From DASXRU01 sp034665305 (GTDB lineage: Bacteria; Acidobacteriota; Blastocatellia; Pyrinomonadales; Pyrinomonadaceae): a stretch of 64,000 nucleotides of DNA. Each line of letters opens with the position of its first letter. Position 1 is the first letter of the stretch. The stretch covers positions 372,001 through 436,000 of the forward strand of contig JAXDFZ010000024.1 in assembly GCA_034665305.1 (NCBI GenBank), given 5' to 3'. The notes beneath the pieces were generated by a model. It was not told where the DNA came from, searched no databases, and saw nothing but the letters and a program-made list of their open reading frames with translations. Made by a program: the position numbers and the translations under genes. Below, piece after piece: positions 24,817 to 32,803 of this stretch.

Positions 24817-25164
24817 ATGACAGCACACACAGCGGATGCCGAACACTTTGCGGGCAGCAACCGATTGTTCATCTCGATCTGGTTCTGGCTCCTGGCCATC
24901 ACCGCGCTCGAGGTTTTTCTCGGCTACATTCATTTACCGCTTTTCTATATGCTGACAATCCTGATGGGGTTGTCGATAATCAAAGCGGCCCTGATTATCG
25001 CGTATTTCATGCACTTGCGATTTGAACGCCTGACGCTGGTGTTGACGTTAATACCGGCGCTGGTGATTTGCATCTGCCTGTTCGCAGTGTTCTTCCCGGA
25101 TAGTTTCCGGTCGTTGGGTCTGCGGAACCCGCAAAAGGTTCCGGCTGCAGTGGAGGCGCATTGA
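24817..25164 (+). CDS. Cytochrome c oxidase subunit IV-type protein
   Basis: 115 residues with three hydrophobic segments, matching the prokaryotic subunit IV (CyoD/CtaF-like) family: LTILMGLSIIKAALIIAYFM and FMHLRFERL. ATG 24817 is chosen because GGGGAGGAGA precedes it at 24802; a longer in-frame start lies inside the previous gene. It overlaps the next start by TTGA. Confidence 0.82.
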   Translation: MTAHTADAEHFAGSNRLFISIWFWLLAITALEVFLGYIHLPLFYMLTILMGLSIIKAALIIAYFMHLRFERLTLVLTLIPALVICICLFAVFFPDSFRSLGLRNPQKVPAAVEAH

Positions 25165-25418
25165 AGTTAGATTACCGCCAGCTCAGATGGCTGCTGCTGT
25201 TTTGCGCAGCTCCCATCCTGATACTCGCGCTCTTCGCACCCGCGGCGGCGCAATGCGCCATGTGCCGTGCGTCAGTGCAGAACAATGCGGTATTCGTCAG
25301 GGGATTGAATCTCGGAGTGCTGGTGCTGTTAACACCGCCCATCGCGATCTTCTGCTCGATATTTATCGTCGCTTACCGGCACCGTCAGGGCGGACACGGC
25401 GACGATTCCGAAGAATAA
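25161..25418 (+). CDS. Small membrane protein of the oxidase cluster
   Basis: 85 residues, TTG start overlapping the subunit IV stop. An N-terminal signal-anchor (about 10-29) is followed by QCAMCRAS, a CxxC motif just outside the membrane, then a second helix (about 48-68) and a short acidic/histidine tail. The CxxC could bind metal or be redox active. I do not recognise a named family. Tight packing in the run supports that it is real. Confidence 0.65.
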   Translation: MKLDYRQLRWLLLFCAAPILILALFAPAAAQCAMCRASVQNNAVFVRGLNLGVLVLLTPPIAIFCSIFIVAYRHRQGGHGDDSEE

Positions 25419-25424
25419 GATTTT

Positions 25425-25640
25425 ATGAGCGAAGACAATCCGCTGGGACTGGATATTGATGTACAAACTGTAAGGGGCCGCGCCTGTCCCGTCTGCGGAG
25501 GCAAGATCATTCCTTCAAACCGTGCGGTTTACCAGGGCACGGGCACCGCCGGCGAAGTGTTTCCCGTTTGGCAGTGTGAGCGTTGCGGTTACGAAGAGAT
25601 GTCGGAACGACCGCAACCCGCTGCCAAGGCGAAACATTGA
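25425..25640 (+). CDS. Small zinc-ribbon protein
   Basis: 71 residues, cytosolic. Two CxxC knuckles, CPVCGGK (about residue 21) and CERCGYEE (about residue 51), make a classical zinc ribbon. It begins seven bases after the preceding stop. Function unknown; its place in the oxidase run suggests a role in expression or assembly, but that is inference. Confidence 0.68.
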   Translation: MSEDNPLGLDIDVQTVRGRACPVCGGKIIPSNRAVYQGTGTAGEVFPVWQCERCGYEEMSERPQPAAKAKH

Positions 25641-25672
25641 AGCGGGCTGAACGCGCCAGAAAGTAGGCGATT

Positions 25673-26050
25673 GTGACTACGGCAACCTATTCGGAGAACA
25701 GTTCAATGGGACGCGAAGGGTTACTTCTAAACGTCATTTGTGTACTGTGCGCAATTGCGTTCGTTGGCCTCGCAATAATGAACTTTTTCGCGGAAGGAAG
25801 CTTTCGCTCGACCGATAGCCTGTTCATCACATTGGTTTGGGGGATGCTGGCCATCCTGTTTCTGGCAGTGCCGGCGATGGATCTAACTTCGCGTGGCGTA
25901 ATCAAAGTTCCTTTCGTTGGACGCAAAAAGCAAGCGCCGGCCGCTGGCTCGACTTCTACCACGGCCGTCACTACCGACGCGAAGGGACGTCCGATGCCTC
26001 CTGATGTCAGGCGGATGGTTTCGGATATGAAGTCCGGACAAAAACCCTGA
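25673..26050 (+). CDS. Small two-helix membrane protein
   Basis: 125 residues with two hydrophobic segments (about 17-38 and 50-68) and a polar, Ala/Thr-rich C-terminal tail. GTG 25673 is the first usable start; ATG 25706 would shorten it by 11 residues and is also plausible. Not recognised beyond being a membrane protein of the oxidase cluster. Confidence 0.6.
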   Translation: MTTATYSENSSMGREGLLLNVICVLCAIAFVGLAIMNFFAEGSFRSTDSLFITLVWGMLAILFLAVPAMDLTSRGVIKVPFVGRKKQAPAAGSTSTTAVTTDAKGRPMPPDVRRMVSDMKSGQKP

Positions 26051-26128
26051 GCTGCAATAACTCTCCTGCGCATGAATGAGCAAAGGTAGCGATAGGTAGT
26101 TCACGATTAGCGACCGCAAGGCTCTTTC

Positions 26129-26560
26129 ATGCATATATCCCTTTCAGCTCTGCCGCACCTGAACGCCTTTCTGAATTCTACGAGTGCAATTCTGCTTCTG
26201 GCCGGGTATTACTTCATTCGGCGGGGAAAGATTCAATCGCACCGGACTTGCCAGGTCGCCGCACTCGTTACTTCCACACTCTTCCTGATTTCTTATCTGA
26301 CGTATCATTACTACCATGGCGAGACGAAATTTTTGGGGCAGGGAATTGTGCGGCCTTTTTACTTCACAATTCTGATCACCCACGTGGTGCTCGCTATCGT
26401 AATTGTCCCGTTGGTTTTGGTGACAGCGTATCGCGCAGCGCGCGGCGACTTCTTCAGGCATCGCCGGATCGCGCGTTGGACTTTCCCTCTGTGGCTTTAT
26501 GTTTCAGTGACCGGCGTAATCGTGTATTTAATGCTTTACCATGTCTATCCGACCATCTGA
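26129..26560 (+). CDS. DUF420 family membrane protein
   Basis: 143 residues, four membrane helices, with the conserved DUF420 layout: LPHLNAFLNSTSAILLLAGY at the start, then HRTCQVAALVTSTLFLISYL, YYHGETKF, LITHVVLAIVIVPLVLVT and HRRIARWTFPLWLYVSVTGV. DUF420 proteins (CtaM-like) accompany cytochrome oxidase assembly genes, consistent with this place. It overlaps the following gene by 20 bases. Confidence 0.88.
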   Translation: MHISLSALPHLNAFLNSTSAILLLAGYYFIRRGKIQSHRTCQVAALVTSTLFLISYLTYHYYHGETKFLGQGIVRPFYFTILITHVVLAIVIVPLVLVTAYRAARGDFFRHRRIARWTFPLWLYVSVTGVIVYLMLYHVYPTI

Positions 26561-27449
26561 TCTTTCGTCGAACGGCGCGGATGGTGACGCGCCCTTGCCG
26601 CCTGTTCCTGCTGTCACACCTCTCGCGACCGGGCCAGCTTCGCGTCGCCGCTCACCATTACCGTTAGCGATCGTAGCGGCTCTGTTCATCGTCATGCCTT
26701 TCCTGGCGTGGTACTTCACCTGGTTCGGTCGCAACCTCTCGGACGACAACATCGATAAGTACCTGGCCGACCAGTCGAGCCCCCGTCACGTGCAGCACGC
26801 GCTAACTCAAATTGAAGCCCGCATCGAGCGGGGCGACCAATCCGTCAAGCGCTGGTATCCCCAGATACTTCAGCTGGCGGGCAGCAACACGATGGAGGTG
26901 CGACAAACGGTAGCGTGGGTAATGGGCCAGGACAATCGCTCGGAAGAATTCCACGCCGGGCTGCAACGTCTGTTGCACGATTCCGAACCAATCGTGCGTC
27001 GCAATGCGGCCCTCGGCATCACACGTTTCCATGACCAGAGCGGACGTGCGGAATTGATCGCGGCATTGCAGCCATTCGCCGTAGCGGCGCCGGCTGAGGG
27101 AAGCGTCATTAGCTACTTACCAATTGGATCGAAACTAAGCGTAGGAACGATGCTGGCCCGGATTGAAGTAAGCAAAGATCAGGTAAACGAGGTGCGCGCG
27201 CCGCTGCCGGGCCTGGTGGACAAAGTGTTAGTAACAGAAGGAGCGCGGGTCAAAGCGGGCGATAATCTGGCGTCCATTGCGCCGGATGAAGCCAGCGTCA
27301 AGGATGCCTTGCTGGCACTCCGCTTCGCAGGTGAGGTCGATGACATTGCGACGATTCAAACGTTCACGCAGCACATGTCGGACGGGGTAAAAGAGCAAGC
27401 GGCCCTGACGGCCAAAGCCATTCAGAGCCGCAGTGCGGTTCATCAATAA
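26541..27449 (+). CDS. Membrane-anchored HEAT-repeat / biotinyl-lipoyl-like domain protein
   Basis: 302 residues. A Pro-rich cytoplasmic start, one membrane helix (about 34-54), then a helical HEAT-like region (about 95-175, NTMEVRQTVAWVMG and PIVRRNAALGITRF). A biotinyl-lipoyl/HlyD-like beta domain follows (about 190-250; VRAPLPGLVDKVLVTEG, VKAGDNLASI) and a short helical tail. The lipoyl-like domain lacks a clear modified lysine in an MKM/DKA motif, so it is probably a structural module as in membrane-fusion proteins. Start overlaps the DUF420 gene. A scaffold role in oxidase assembly is a guess. Confidence 0.65.
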   Translation: MSIRPSDLSSNGADGDAPLPPVPAVTPLATGPASRRRSPLPLAIVAALFIVMPFLAWYFTWFGRNLSDDNIDKYLADQSSPRHVQHALTQIEARIERGDQSVKRWYPQILQLAGSNTMEVRQTVAWVMGQDNRSEEFHAGLQRLLHDSEPIVRRNAALGITRFHDQSGRAELIAALQPFAVAAPAEGSVISYLPIGSKLSVGTMLARIEVSKDQVNEVRAPLPGLVDKVLVTEGARVKAGDNLASIAPDEASVKDALLALRFAGEVDDIATIQTFTQHMSDGVKEQAALTAKAIQSRSAVHQ

Positions 27450-27457
27450 GCGTTAAG

Positions 27458-27829
27458 TTATGCGGGCGGAGCCGGCGGCGAATCAGGCAAATTAATCCCG
27501 TGCATCGCTTCCCAATCCTCAGTCGGTACCATCTCGATCGCATCCCACGGACAACCATCCAGAAAGGCGCCGTCCGGCCCTTTGCTCGTGCATTTCTGAC
27601 AGCCAATGCATAAATAGGAATCGACTTCGATCCGTCCGAACGGTGGATGGTCCTCGTCGGGGACCCAGAACATGCAGGCCTCAATGGGACAATACTCGAT
27701 GCACGCGGGCGAGCCGGCGCATCCTGTACAGCAGTCGGTGGTAATAGCCAGTATCCGCGGCTTTTTCTTGCGCGTCGCCTTACCGTCGCCGACGGACATA
27801 GGCCAATGCTTTTCTATGATATCGAACAT
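27458..27829 (-). CDS. 4Fe-4S ferredoxin-type protein
   Basis: 123 residues with two cysteine groups. The first is DCCTGCAGSPACIEYCP (about residues 32-48), the second CIGCQKCTSKGPDGAFLDGC (about 73-92, with a longer spacing before its last Cys). This suggests one or two [4Fe-4S] clusters in a cytosolic electron carrier. Single gene convergent with the oxidase cluster, nine bases from the end of the HEAT gene. The partner enzyme is not evident. Confidence 0.82.
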   Translation of the reverse strand: MFDIIEKHWPMSVGDGKATRKKKPRILAITTDCCTGCAGSPACIEYCPIEACMFWVPDEDHPPFGRIEVDSYLCIGCQKCTSKGPDGAFLDGCPWDAIEMVPTEDWEAMHGINLPDSPPAPPA

Positions 27830-27994
27830 GCGCTGCTCCGCGTTTCGGTTTAAGAATTAAGAGCTGGATCGATAAGCACCTTAGCATAGCTGTGTTGTTT
27901 TTCTCAACGATCTATGTCGAAAACCTTCATCACTTGATCGCCGCGGTATGATCAATCAAACTGCGCGTAAATCTTTTCAGGGGAGGGAACGATC
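27830..27994. promoter_or_regulatory. Divergent upstream region of ferredoxin and stress-protein genes
   Basis: 165 bases, more A/T-rich than the surroundings. Promoters for both divergent genes should lie here. GGGGAGGGA at 27979-27987 is a strong ribosome-binding site for the ATG at 27995. No box pair could be assigned with certainty. Confidence 0.4.
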
Positions 27995-28771
27995 ATGGAA
28001 ACAATCGTCGGGATCTTTAATTCGCGGGGCGAGGGAGAAAAGGCAGTGGCACAACTGGAAGCGACGGGCATTCCGCGTGATCGGATTACCCTGCTGACGC
28101 CGGCAGCCAAAGAACAACTAGCTGACGTGCGCACGACCGAAGCCGAGCAACCTGGGATGGGAAAGGCACTCGGCGCAACCGTCGGTGGCGCATTAGGAGT
28201 CGCCGGCGGATTACCGATTGGCGCGGCGATCGCGAGTTTCTTCGTGCCCGGTGTCGGGCCGATAATAGCTGCCGGCCTAGTGGGTGCAGCGCTACTGGGC
28301 TTTGGTGGCGCCGCGACGGGTGCAGCGGCTGGCGAAGCCATGGAAGAGGGCATTGCGCACGGTTTGCCGCATGACGAGCTTTTCGTCTACGAAGACGCGT
28401 TGAGAAAAGGCCGCACGGTGGTCCTGGCTTTTGCGGAAGATGAGGAAGTCGCAGACCGGGGACGCGGTGCGTTGGCCCAGGCCGGCGCCGAAAGCATCGA
28501 TGCGGCACGAGAGAATTGGTGGATCGGTTTACGCAGCGCCGAGCAGGAACATTACCAGGGCGCCGGGGGCGACTTGGACAAAAACGAAGCACTATACCGG
28601 CGCGGCTTCGAAGCTGCACTTCATCCCGGTCTGCGCCATCAACCGTATCAAACTGCGCTGCCTACGCTGCGTGAGAAGTACGCCGACGCGTATGAGAGCG
28701 AAACCTTCAAGACCGGTTACCTGCGCGGGCAGGATTACGATCGAAGTCTGAAAGAGAAAATCAAAGAGTGA
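27995..28771 (+). CDS. General-stress-type protein with glycine zipper
   Basis: 258 residues. The N-terminal segment METIVGIFNSRGEGEKAVAQ resembles the YflT/general stress protein 17M domain, with ITLLTP following. A Gly/Ala-rich zipper (about 48-112) could insert in a membrane. The C-terminal part is hydrophilic with helices near 185-250 (LYRRGFEAALHPGLRHQPYQ). Proteins of this kind are stress induced with no known biochemical role. It overlaps the next small gene by four bases (GTGA). Confidence 0.7.
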   Translation: METIVGIFNSRGEGEKAVAQLEATGIPRDRITLLTPAAKEQLADVRTTEAEQPGMGKALGATVGGALGVAGGLPIGAAIASFFVPGVGPIIAAGLVGAALLGFGGAATGAAAGEAMEEGIAHGLPHDELFVYEDALRKGRTVVLAFAEDEEVADRGRGALAQAGAESIDAARENWWIGLRSAEQEHYQGAGGDLDKNEALYRRGFEAALHPGLRHQPYQTALPTLREKYADAYESETFKTGYLRGQDYDRSLKEKIKE

Positions 28772-28935
28772 AGGATACGCTGCTAAGTCTGGCCGTATTG
28801 CTCGGCATACTCATTGTCAGCGCGGTTATCACTAACTGGTTCGCGCGCACAATGTACAATCGCTGTCTGCAGTGTGGAACTTTGAACGCCAGACGCCGTG
28901 ACTTGTGCCGCTCCTGCAATCAGGCACTGAAGTAA
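28768..28935 (+). CDS. Tiny membrane zinc-ribbon protein
   Basis: 55 residues. GTG start overlapping the previous stop (GTGA). One membrane helix (about 4-24) is followed by CLQCG and CRSCN, two CxxC knuckles that would make a minimal zinc ribbon on the cytoplasmic face. It ends 29 bases before a terminator, so it is the last gene of this two-gene unit. Not a family I can name; overlap, intact motifs and terminator position support it. Confidence 0.6.
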   Translation: MKDTLLSLAVLLGILIVSAVITNWFARTMYNRCLQCGTLNARRRDLCRSCNQALK

Positions 28936-28963
28936 AAATCGCGTCAGCGTTTAGTAAAGAAGA

Positions 28964-28999
28964 AGGGCCCGAAGGAAATCTTCGAGCCCCTTTTCTTTG
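28964..28999 (+). terminator. Intrinsic terminator after the stress-protein unit
   Basis: Stem GGGCCCGAAG (28965-28974) pairs with CTTCGAGCCC (28980-28989), with one mismatch and a five-base loop. TTTTCTTTGTTGT follows on the plus strand. Confidence 0.8.
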
Positions 29000-29018
29000 T
29001 TGTCGATTTGAAGCGGCG

Positions 29019-29162
29019 TTAGACTGTCCGCCGTCCCGTCAGAAGATTGATTAAGAACACCACCAGTGCGACCACCAGCAGCAAGTGAATCAACGGACCC
29101 ACGTTAGCGATCGCGCCGATCAGCCATAACACCAGAAGAATTACCAAAAGCGTCCACAACAT
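29019..29162 (-). CDS. lmo0937-family small membrane protein (copy 1)
   Basis: 47 residues: MLWTLLVILLVLWLIGAIAN, a second hydrophobic stretch (LIHLLLVVALVVFLINLL) and a basic end GRRTV. This two-segment pattern is that of the widespread lmo0937/DUF5670 small membrane proteins of unknown function. AAGGAG precedes the ATG. A close paralog lies about 130 bases upstream on the same strand. Confidence 0.75.
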   Translation of the reverse strand: MLWTLLVILLVLWLIGAIANVGPLIHLLLVVALVVFLINLLTGRRTV

Positions 29163-29290
29163 GATCCTTGTTCTCCTTTCCAGCAAGCGCCCCGTGGCGC
29201 CGTCCTACCACGCCAGTAATGGTTGACGCCTCGGCCAACCCAGAAAAAGGGTGAGGACTGAAAAGTCACTCGCGTCCGCGAACTTTCGAC

Positions 29291-29437
29291 CTATACTGTG
29301 CGCCTTCCCGTTAAGAGGTTAATAACCAGAACCACCAGCGCCACGACCAGAATCAAGTGAATCAACGATCCCACATGGAAGACCGCGAAACCCAGTAACC
29401 ACAAAACCAGAAGCACTACAATGATTGTCCAAAGCAT
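29291..29437 (-). CDS. lmo0937-family small membrane protein (copy 2)
   Basis: 48 residues, nearly identical in layout to copy 1 (MLWTIIVVLLVLWLLGFAVF ... LLTGRRTV). A longer frame back to 29542 exists, but the ATG at 29437 with GAAGGAGA upstream and the match to copy 1 define the start. The pair looks like a recent tandem duplication. Such genes are often stress regulated, but nothing here shows that directly. Confidence 0.75.
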   Translation of the reverse strand: MLWTIIVVLLVLWLLGFAVFHVGSLIHLILVVALVVLVINLLTGRRTV

Positions 29438-29890
29438 TTCATTTTCTCCTTCTCTAACCCCCATAATCAAATTGGCTTGCCTCACAACTGTCGCTGTTGG
29501 TTGTGCAATGTATGTGCCAGTAGGGCTAACCCCTGGCTGCAAGCTTCCTAACCTGTGCTATTTATCGAGTTAGCTGAATGAAAAGCAACTTTGGCCGGGC
29601 CTGATGCGTCTATACTGTGGCGCGTTTGTACGGAAAGCTGCCACGGTTCCGGTTCTCAGTCTGTTTGGTTTTCGATCAAGCGCCTAAATAAAGATTTGCA
29701 CTAGACTTCAACTTCAGCCGCTGCTAAATTTGCAGCGATCGTTGGCTGGATCTCCCCCCTATATCCGGCAATCAGTCACCCTTGACAGAGAATATCCTGC
29801 GGGTTGCTTCCTACCGTTGCTCCTCGCTTTACCCTTTGCTTGATCCAAGTTTGTTTGCAGCCTTTCGTAGCCGCCTATCGGAGATACTTT
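29438..29890. other. Gene-free divergent region upstream of the FtsH-type gene
   Basis: About 450 bases. A TATACT hexamer at 29611-29616 is a possible -10 box for the plus strand, without a convincing -35 at the right distance. No small gene, hairpin-plus-T-tract or repeat block stands out. An in-frame upstream extension of the FtsH gene (from 29804) covers the last part but has no family resemblance. Confidence 0.4.
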
Positions 29891-31684
29891 ATGCCGTCCC
29901 CTTTGCCGCGCTTAATCCCCGCTTCCCGGAAGAAAAACACGTTGCTCACGCTCGGCCTGGTCCTTTTGGTTTCCGCAACCTTCATCGTGGTTACATACCA
30001 ACGCGCCAGGCCAGCCGTGCGCAGCATCAACTACACACAGTTACATGACCTCGGGACCGCCGCCACCGTCGCCTCCCTGATTTTCGAAGGTGAACAGGTA
30101 ACTGTCACAGCTAAAGATGGCACCGTTTCGCAGGCGACAATTACCAACGAAGCCGCTCAACAGGAAATTGCCGAGACTTTCAGAAAGAACAGCGTGCCGG
30201 TCGAGTTTCGCCCTTCGCGGGCCGCGGCAATTGCGAGTCTTCTGAATTGGGGAATTCCGGTTCTGACTTTGTTGGCGCTCGGACTGGTGGGCTGGCGCGT
30301 TTATGCAAGTATGAGTGGCCGGGGCGGGAGCTTTCGGCTGGTCGACTCCGGGGGCAAACAAGACGTGACCTTTGCCGATGTCGCGGGGGTCGACGAAGCT
30401 ACGCGCGAACTGTCGGAGACCATCGAATTTCTCCGCGACCCGATTAGTTTCGGCAGGCTGGGTGGGCGGGCACCACGCGGTATCTTGCTGTCGGGACCTC
30501 CGGGAACGGGCAAGACATTGCTCGCGAGGGCCGCCGCCAACGAAGCCGGCGTGCCGTTCTTATCTGTGTCCGGATCAAGTTTTCAGGAAAAGTTCGCCGG
30601 CCTCGGTGCCGCGCGTGTGCGGCGGCTTTTTGCTGAAGCGCGAAAACTTTCGCCCTGCGTGATTTTTATTGATGAGATCGACGCCCTAGGACGTCAACGT
30701 GGACGCGGAGGCGATTCCGCGGCGGCCGATCAAGATCAAACTCTGAACCAACTGCTGGTGGAAATGGACGGCTTCGAGCGGGCCGGCGGCCTGGTTGTGA
30801 TCGGCTCAACCAATCGCCCGGATATTCTTGACTCCGCCCTCACGCGGCCCGGCCGTTTCGATCGGGAGATTACCGTCAACCTGGCCGACGCACGCGGGCG
30901 CGAGGCGATCTTGCGAGTGCATGCCGCCGGGCTCCGCTTGCAGCCGGACCTGGATCTGGATTGGATTGCACGCGGAACACCGGGCTTCTCAGGTGCCGAC
31001 CTTGCGAACCTCCTTAATGAAGCCGCGATCTCTGCGACCCGGGATGGCTCCGAAGCAATTGCGCGAACGCACATCGAATATGCGCGCGACAAGATTCTCA
31101 TGGGCGCGGAGCGGCAGGGATTTCTCATGGACGAGGAAGAGCGCTATGCGACTGCGGTCCATGAATCCGGCCACGTCGCCGTGGGCCTGACCGTCAAACA
31201 CTCTGATCCGATTCACAAAGTAACTATCCTGCCCCGGGGCCGCGCGCTCGGAGTTACCCAGTCTTTGCCGGAACGCGATCGCTGGATGAAGAAGCGCGAA
31301 TACCTGGAAGACCAAATCGCCATGTTGCTGGGTGGACGAGCGGCCGAGGAAGTTCTGTTAGCAACCATGACCGCCGGCGCCAGCAACGATATCGAACGCG
31401 CGGTTGAGATTGCGCGCAGCATGGTGGCGGAATTCGGTATGAGCCCGCTGGGTCCAATTCACGTGGGAAAACCCGATGAGCAGCACAGCCAGGCGTTGCT
31501 CGATAGGATCGAAAGAGCCACCAGCGAAATCATTAACTTCCAGATGAAGCGCGCCACGGATGCGGTGCAGGAAAACAGCGCTGCTATTCTGCGATTAGTT
31601 GGCGAGTTAATGGAGCATGACACCGTCGAGGCTGCTGAGATCAAACGATGCTTCACTAGCGACGAAACCGCCGCGGCCGCGTAG
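29891..31684 (+). CDS. ftsH: FtsH-type ATP-dependent zinc metalloprotease
   Basis: 597 residues from ATG 29891. Two membrane helices (about 18-36 and 120-140) flank a periplasmic domain. AAA module: Walker A GPPGTGKTLLARA, Walker B CVIFIDEIDALG, SRH GSTNRPDILDSALTRPGRFD. Peptidase: zinc motif HESGH and the downstream TAGASNDIERAVEIAR. It degrades membrane and short-lived cytosolic proteins. Slightly shorter than the main FtsH of many bacteria, with a reduced C-terminal tail, so it may be a second paralog; the rest of the genome would tell. The in-frame start 29804 is rejected for lack of homology. Confidence 0.92.
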   Translation: MPSPLPRLIPASRKKNTLLTLGLVLLVSATFIVVTYQRARPAVRSINYTQLHDLGTAATVASLIFEGEQVTVTAKDGTVSQATITNEAAQQEIAETFRKNSVPVEFRPSRAAAIASLLNWGIPVLTLLALGLVGWRVYASMSGRGGSFRLVDSGGKQDVTFADVAGVDEATRELSETIEFLRDPISFGRLGGRAPRGILLSGPPGTGKTLLARAAANEAGVPFLSVSGSSFQEKFAGLGAARVRRLFAEARKLSPCVIFIDEIDALGRQRGRGGDSAAADQDQTLNQLLVEMDGFERAGGLVVIGSTNRPDILDSALTRPGRFDREITVNLADARGREAILRVHAAGLRLQPDLDLDWIARGTPGFSGADLANLLNEAAISATRDGSEAIARTHIEYARDKILMGAERQGFLMDEEERYATAVHESGHVAVGLTVKHSDPIHKVTILPRGRALGVTQSLPERDRWMKKREYLEDQIAMLLGGRAAEEVLLATMTAGASNDIERAVEIARSMVAEFGMSPLGPIHVGKPDEQHSQALLDRIERATSEIINFQMKRATDAVQENSAAILRLVGELMEHDTVEAAEIKRCFTSDETAAAA

Positions 31685-31699
31685 TCGCAGTTCGCGTAA

Positions 31700-32695
31700 C
31701 TAGTGGCCCAGCGCCTCGGGATGCTCGGCCACCTCTTCGATGGTCCGCCCGCGACGGGTGACGACGAGGACGCCGCTGAAGATCAGCAAACATGCGACGA
31801 TCGTGCGCGCGTTCCACGCCTCGCCCAGAATCAGTGGCGCAAGGGCGAACGCGATCAGCGGTTGCAGGTAAATATAAACCGCTACGGTGCTGGGCTCGAC
31901 GCGCGCCAAGGCCCAGGCGTTCAAGTAATACGCCCCGACGGTTGGCACCAGAATGATGTAGAGCAGCGCCAACCAAACATCCCCACCCCAGCTCAACATC
32001 GGAGCGCGACTCAAGGTACCTGCGCCCAACGGAATCGTCACCACACAACCCATTAGAAACAGCCAGGTGATTACGGTCAGAGCTCCGTGTCGTTTGACCA
32101 GACCTTTGGAGAGGGCTATGTAAGCGCCGTACGCAAGAGAATTCGCCACGAGTAGCAAATTGCCAATCGTGTTTGCTCTCGAGAAATCCGCCCGCCATGG
32201 ATCGATTAGATAAATCACGCCGCTGCCCGCGATCGCCGTCCCGATAAACTTGCGCCACGAAAGCGTGTCCAGTCCGAACGCCGCGCCGACGAGCAAAGCA
32301 AAAATCGGAATGGTTGTGCCCAGCAGAGTGGCGTTAATTACTGTGGTGAGCGACAAACCCTTTACGAAGAACAGCTGATTAAGCGTCACTCCCAGCAGAC
32401 TACAGAGCGCCAGCAGGCCCAGATCTCGTCGCGTTATCCGTCCCCGCTTCTTACGGAACTGCTGCATGAGGGTCAGCGCAATCGCGCCTCCCATGACGCG
32501 AAAGGCTACCAGACCCGTGCTGGGCAACGAACGCAGGGCAATCTTGCCAACGATCGGCCAGGTCCCGAACAAGAGTTGGACGATGATGAGCGCGAGGTGC
32601 GGCGCCATGCCACCGCCTTTCGGAGAGGGCGCGTTTGGTGGCTGTGGGCGCTTCGCTTCTGAAGTCATGGATCGCATTTCTTGAGACTGGTTCAT
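31700..32695 (-). CDS. EamA/DMT-family transporter
   Basis: 331 residues from ATG 32695 (a start ten codons earlier is possible). About ten hydrophobic segments in two similar halves, each an EamA domain: ALRSLPSTGLVAFRVMGGAI in the first and YYLNAWALARVEPSTVAVYI in the second. Members export or import small metabolites such as amino acids and nucleosides; the substrate cannot be read here. It is convergent with the FtsH gene, 15 bases apart. Confidence 0.85.
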   Translation of the reverse strand: MNQSQEMRSMTSEAKRPQPPNAPSPKGGGMAPHLALIIVQLLFGTWPIVGKIALRSLPSTGLVAFRVMGGAIALTLMQQFRKKRGRITRRDLGLLALCSLLGVTLNQLFFVKGLSLTTVINATLLGTTIPIFALLVGAAFGLDTLSWRKFIGTAIAGSGVIYLIDPWRADFSRANTIGNLLLVANSLAYGAYIALSKGLVKRHGALTVITWLFLMGCVVTIPLGAGTLSRAPMLSWGGDVWLALLYIILVPTVGAYYLNAWALARVEPSTVAVYIYLQPLIAFALAPLILGEAWNARTIVACLLIFSGVLVVTRRGRTIEEVAEHPEALGH

Positions 32696-32723
32696 CAGTT
32701 CCGCATCCGTGAAGCCTGGGCAC

Positions 32724-32751
32724 AAAAATAGATCGGGCTTGACCCGATCTA
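32724..32751 (-). terminator. Intrinsic terminator of the pyruvate dehydrogenase operon
   Basis: On the minus strand a perfect 9-base stem (TAGATCGGG / CCCGATCTA, five-base loop, 32729-32751) is followed by TTTTTG. It lies 53 bases past the E2 stop, in the right orientation to end the operon. Confidence 0.85.
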
Positions 32752-32803
32752 CTTGTGCTCACCGAAGTCGAGGTGCTGCTCCACGGGGAGCGAGCCCAAC
32801 ACA

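Noticed and set aside
29804..29890. Upstream extension of the FtsH-type protein
   Set aside because: The 29 extra residues have no similarity to FtsH, and the first membrane helix follows ATG 29891 at the usual distance.
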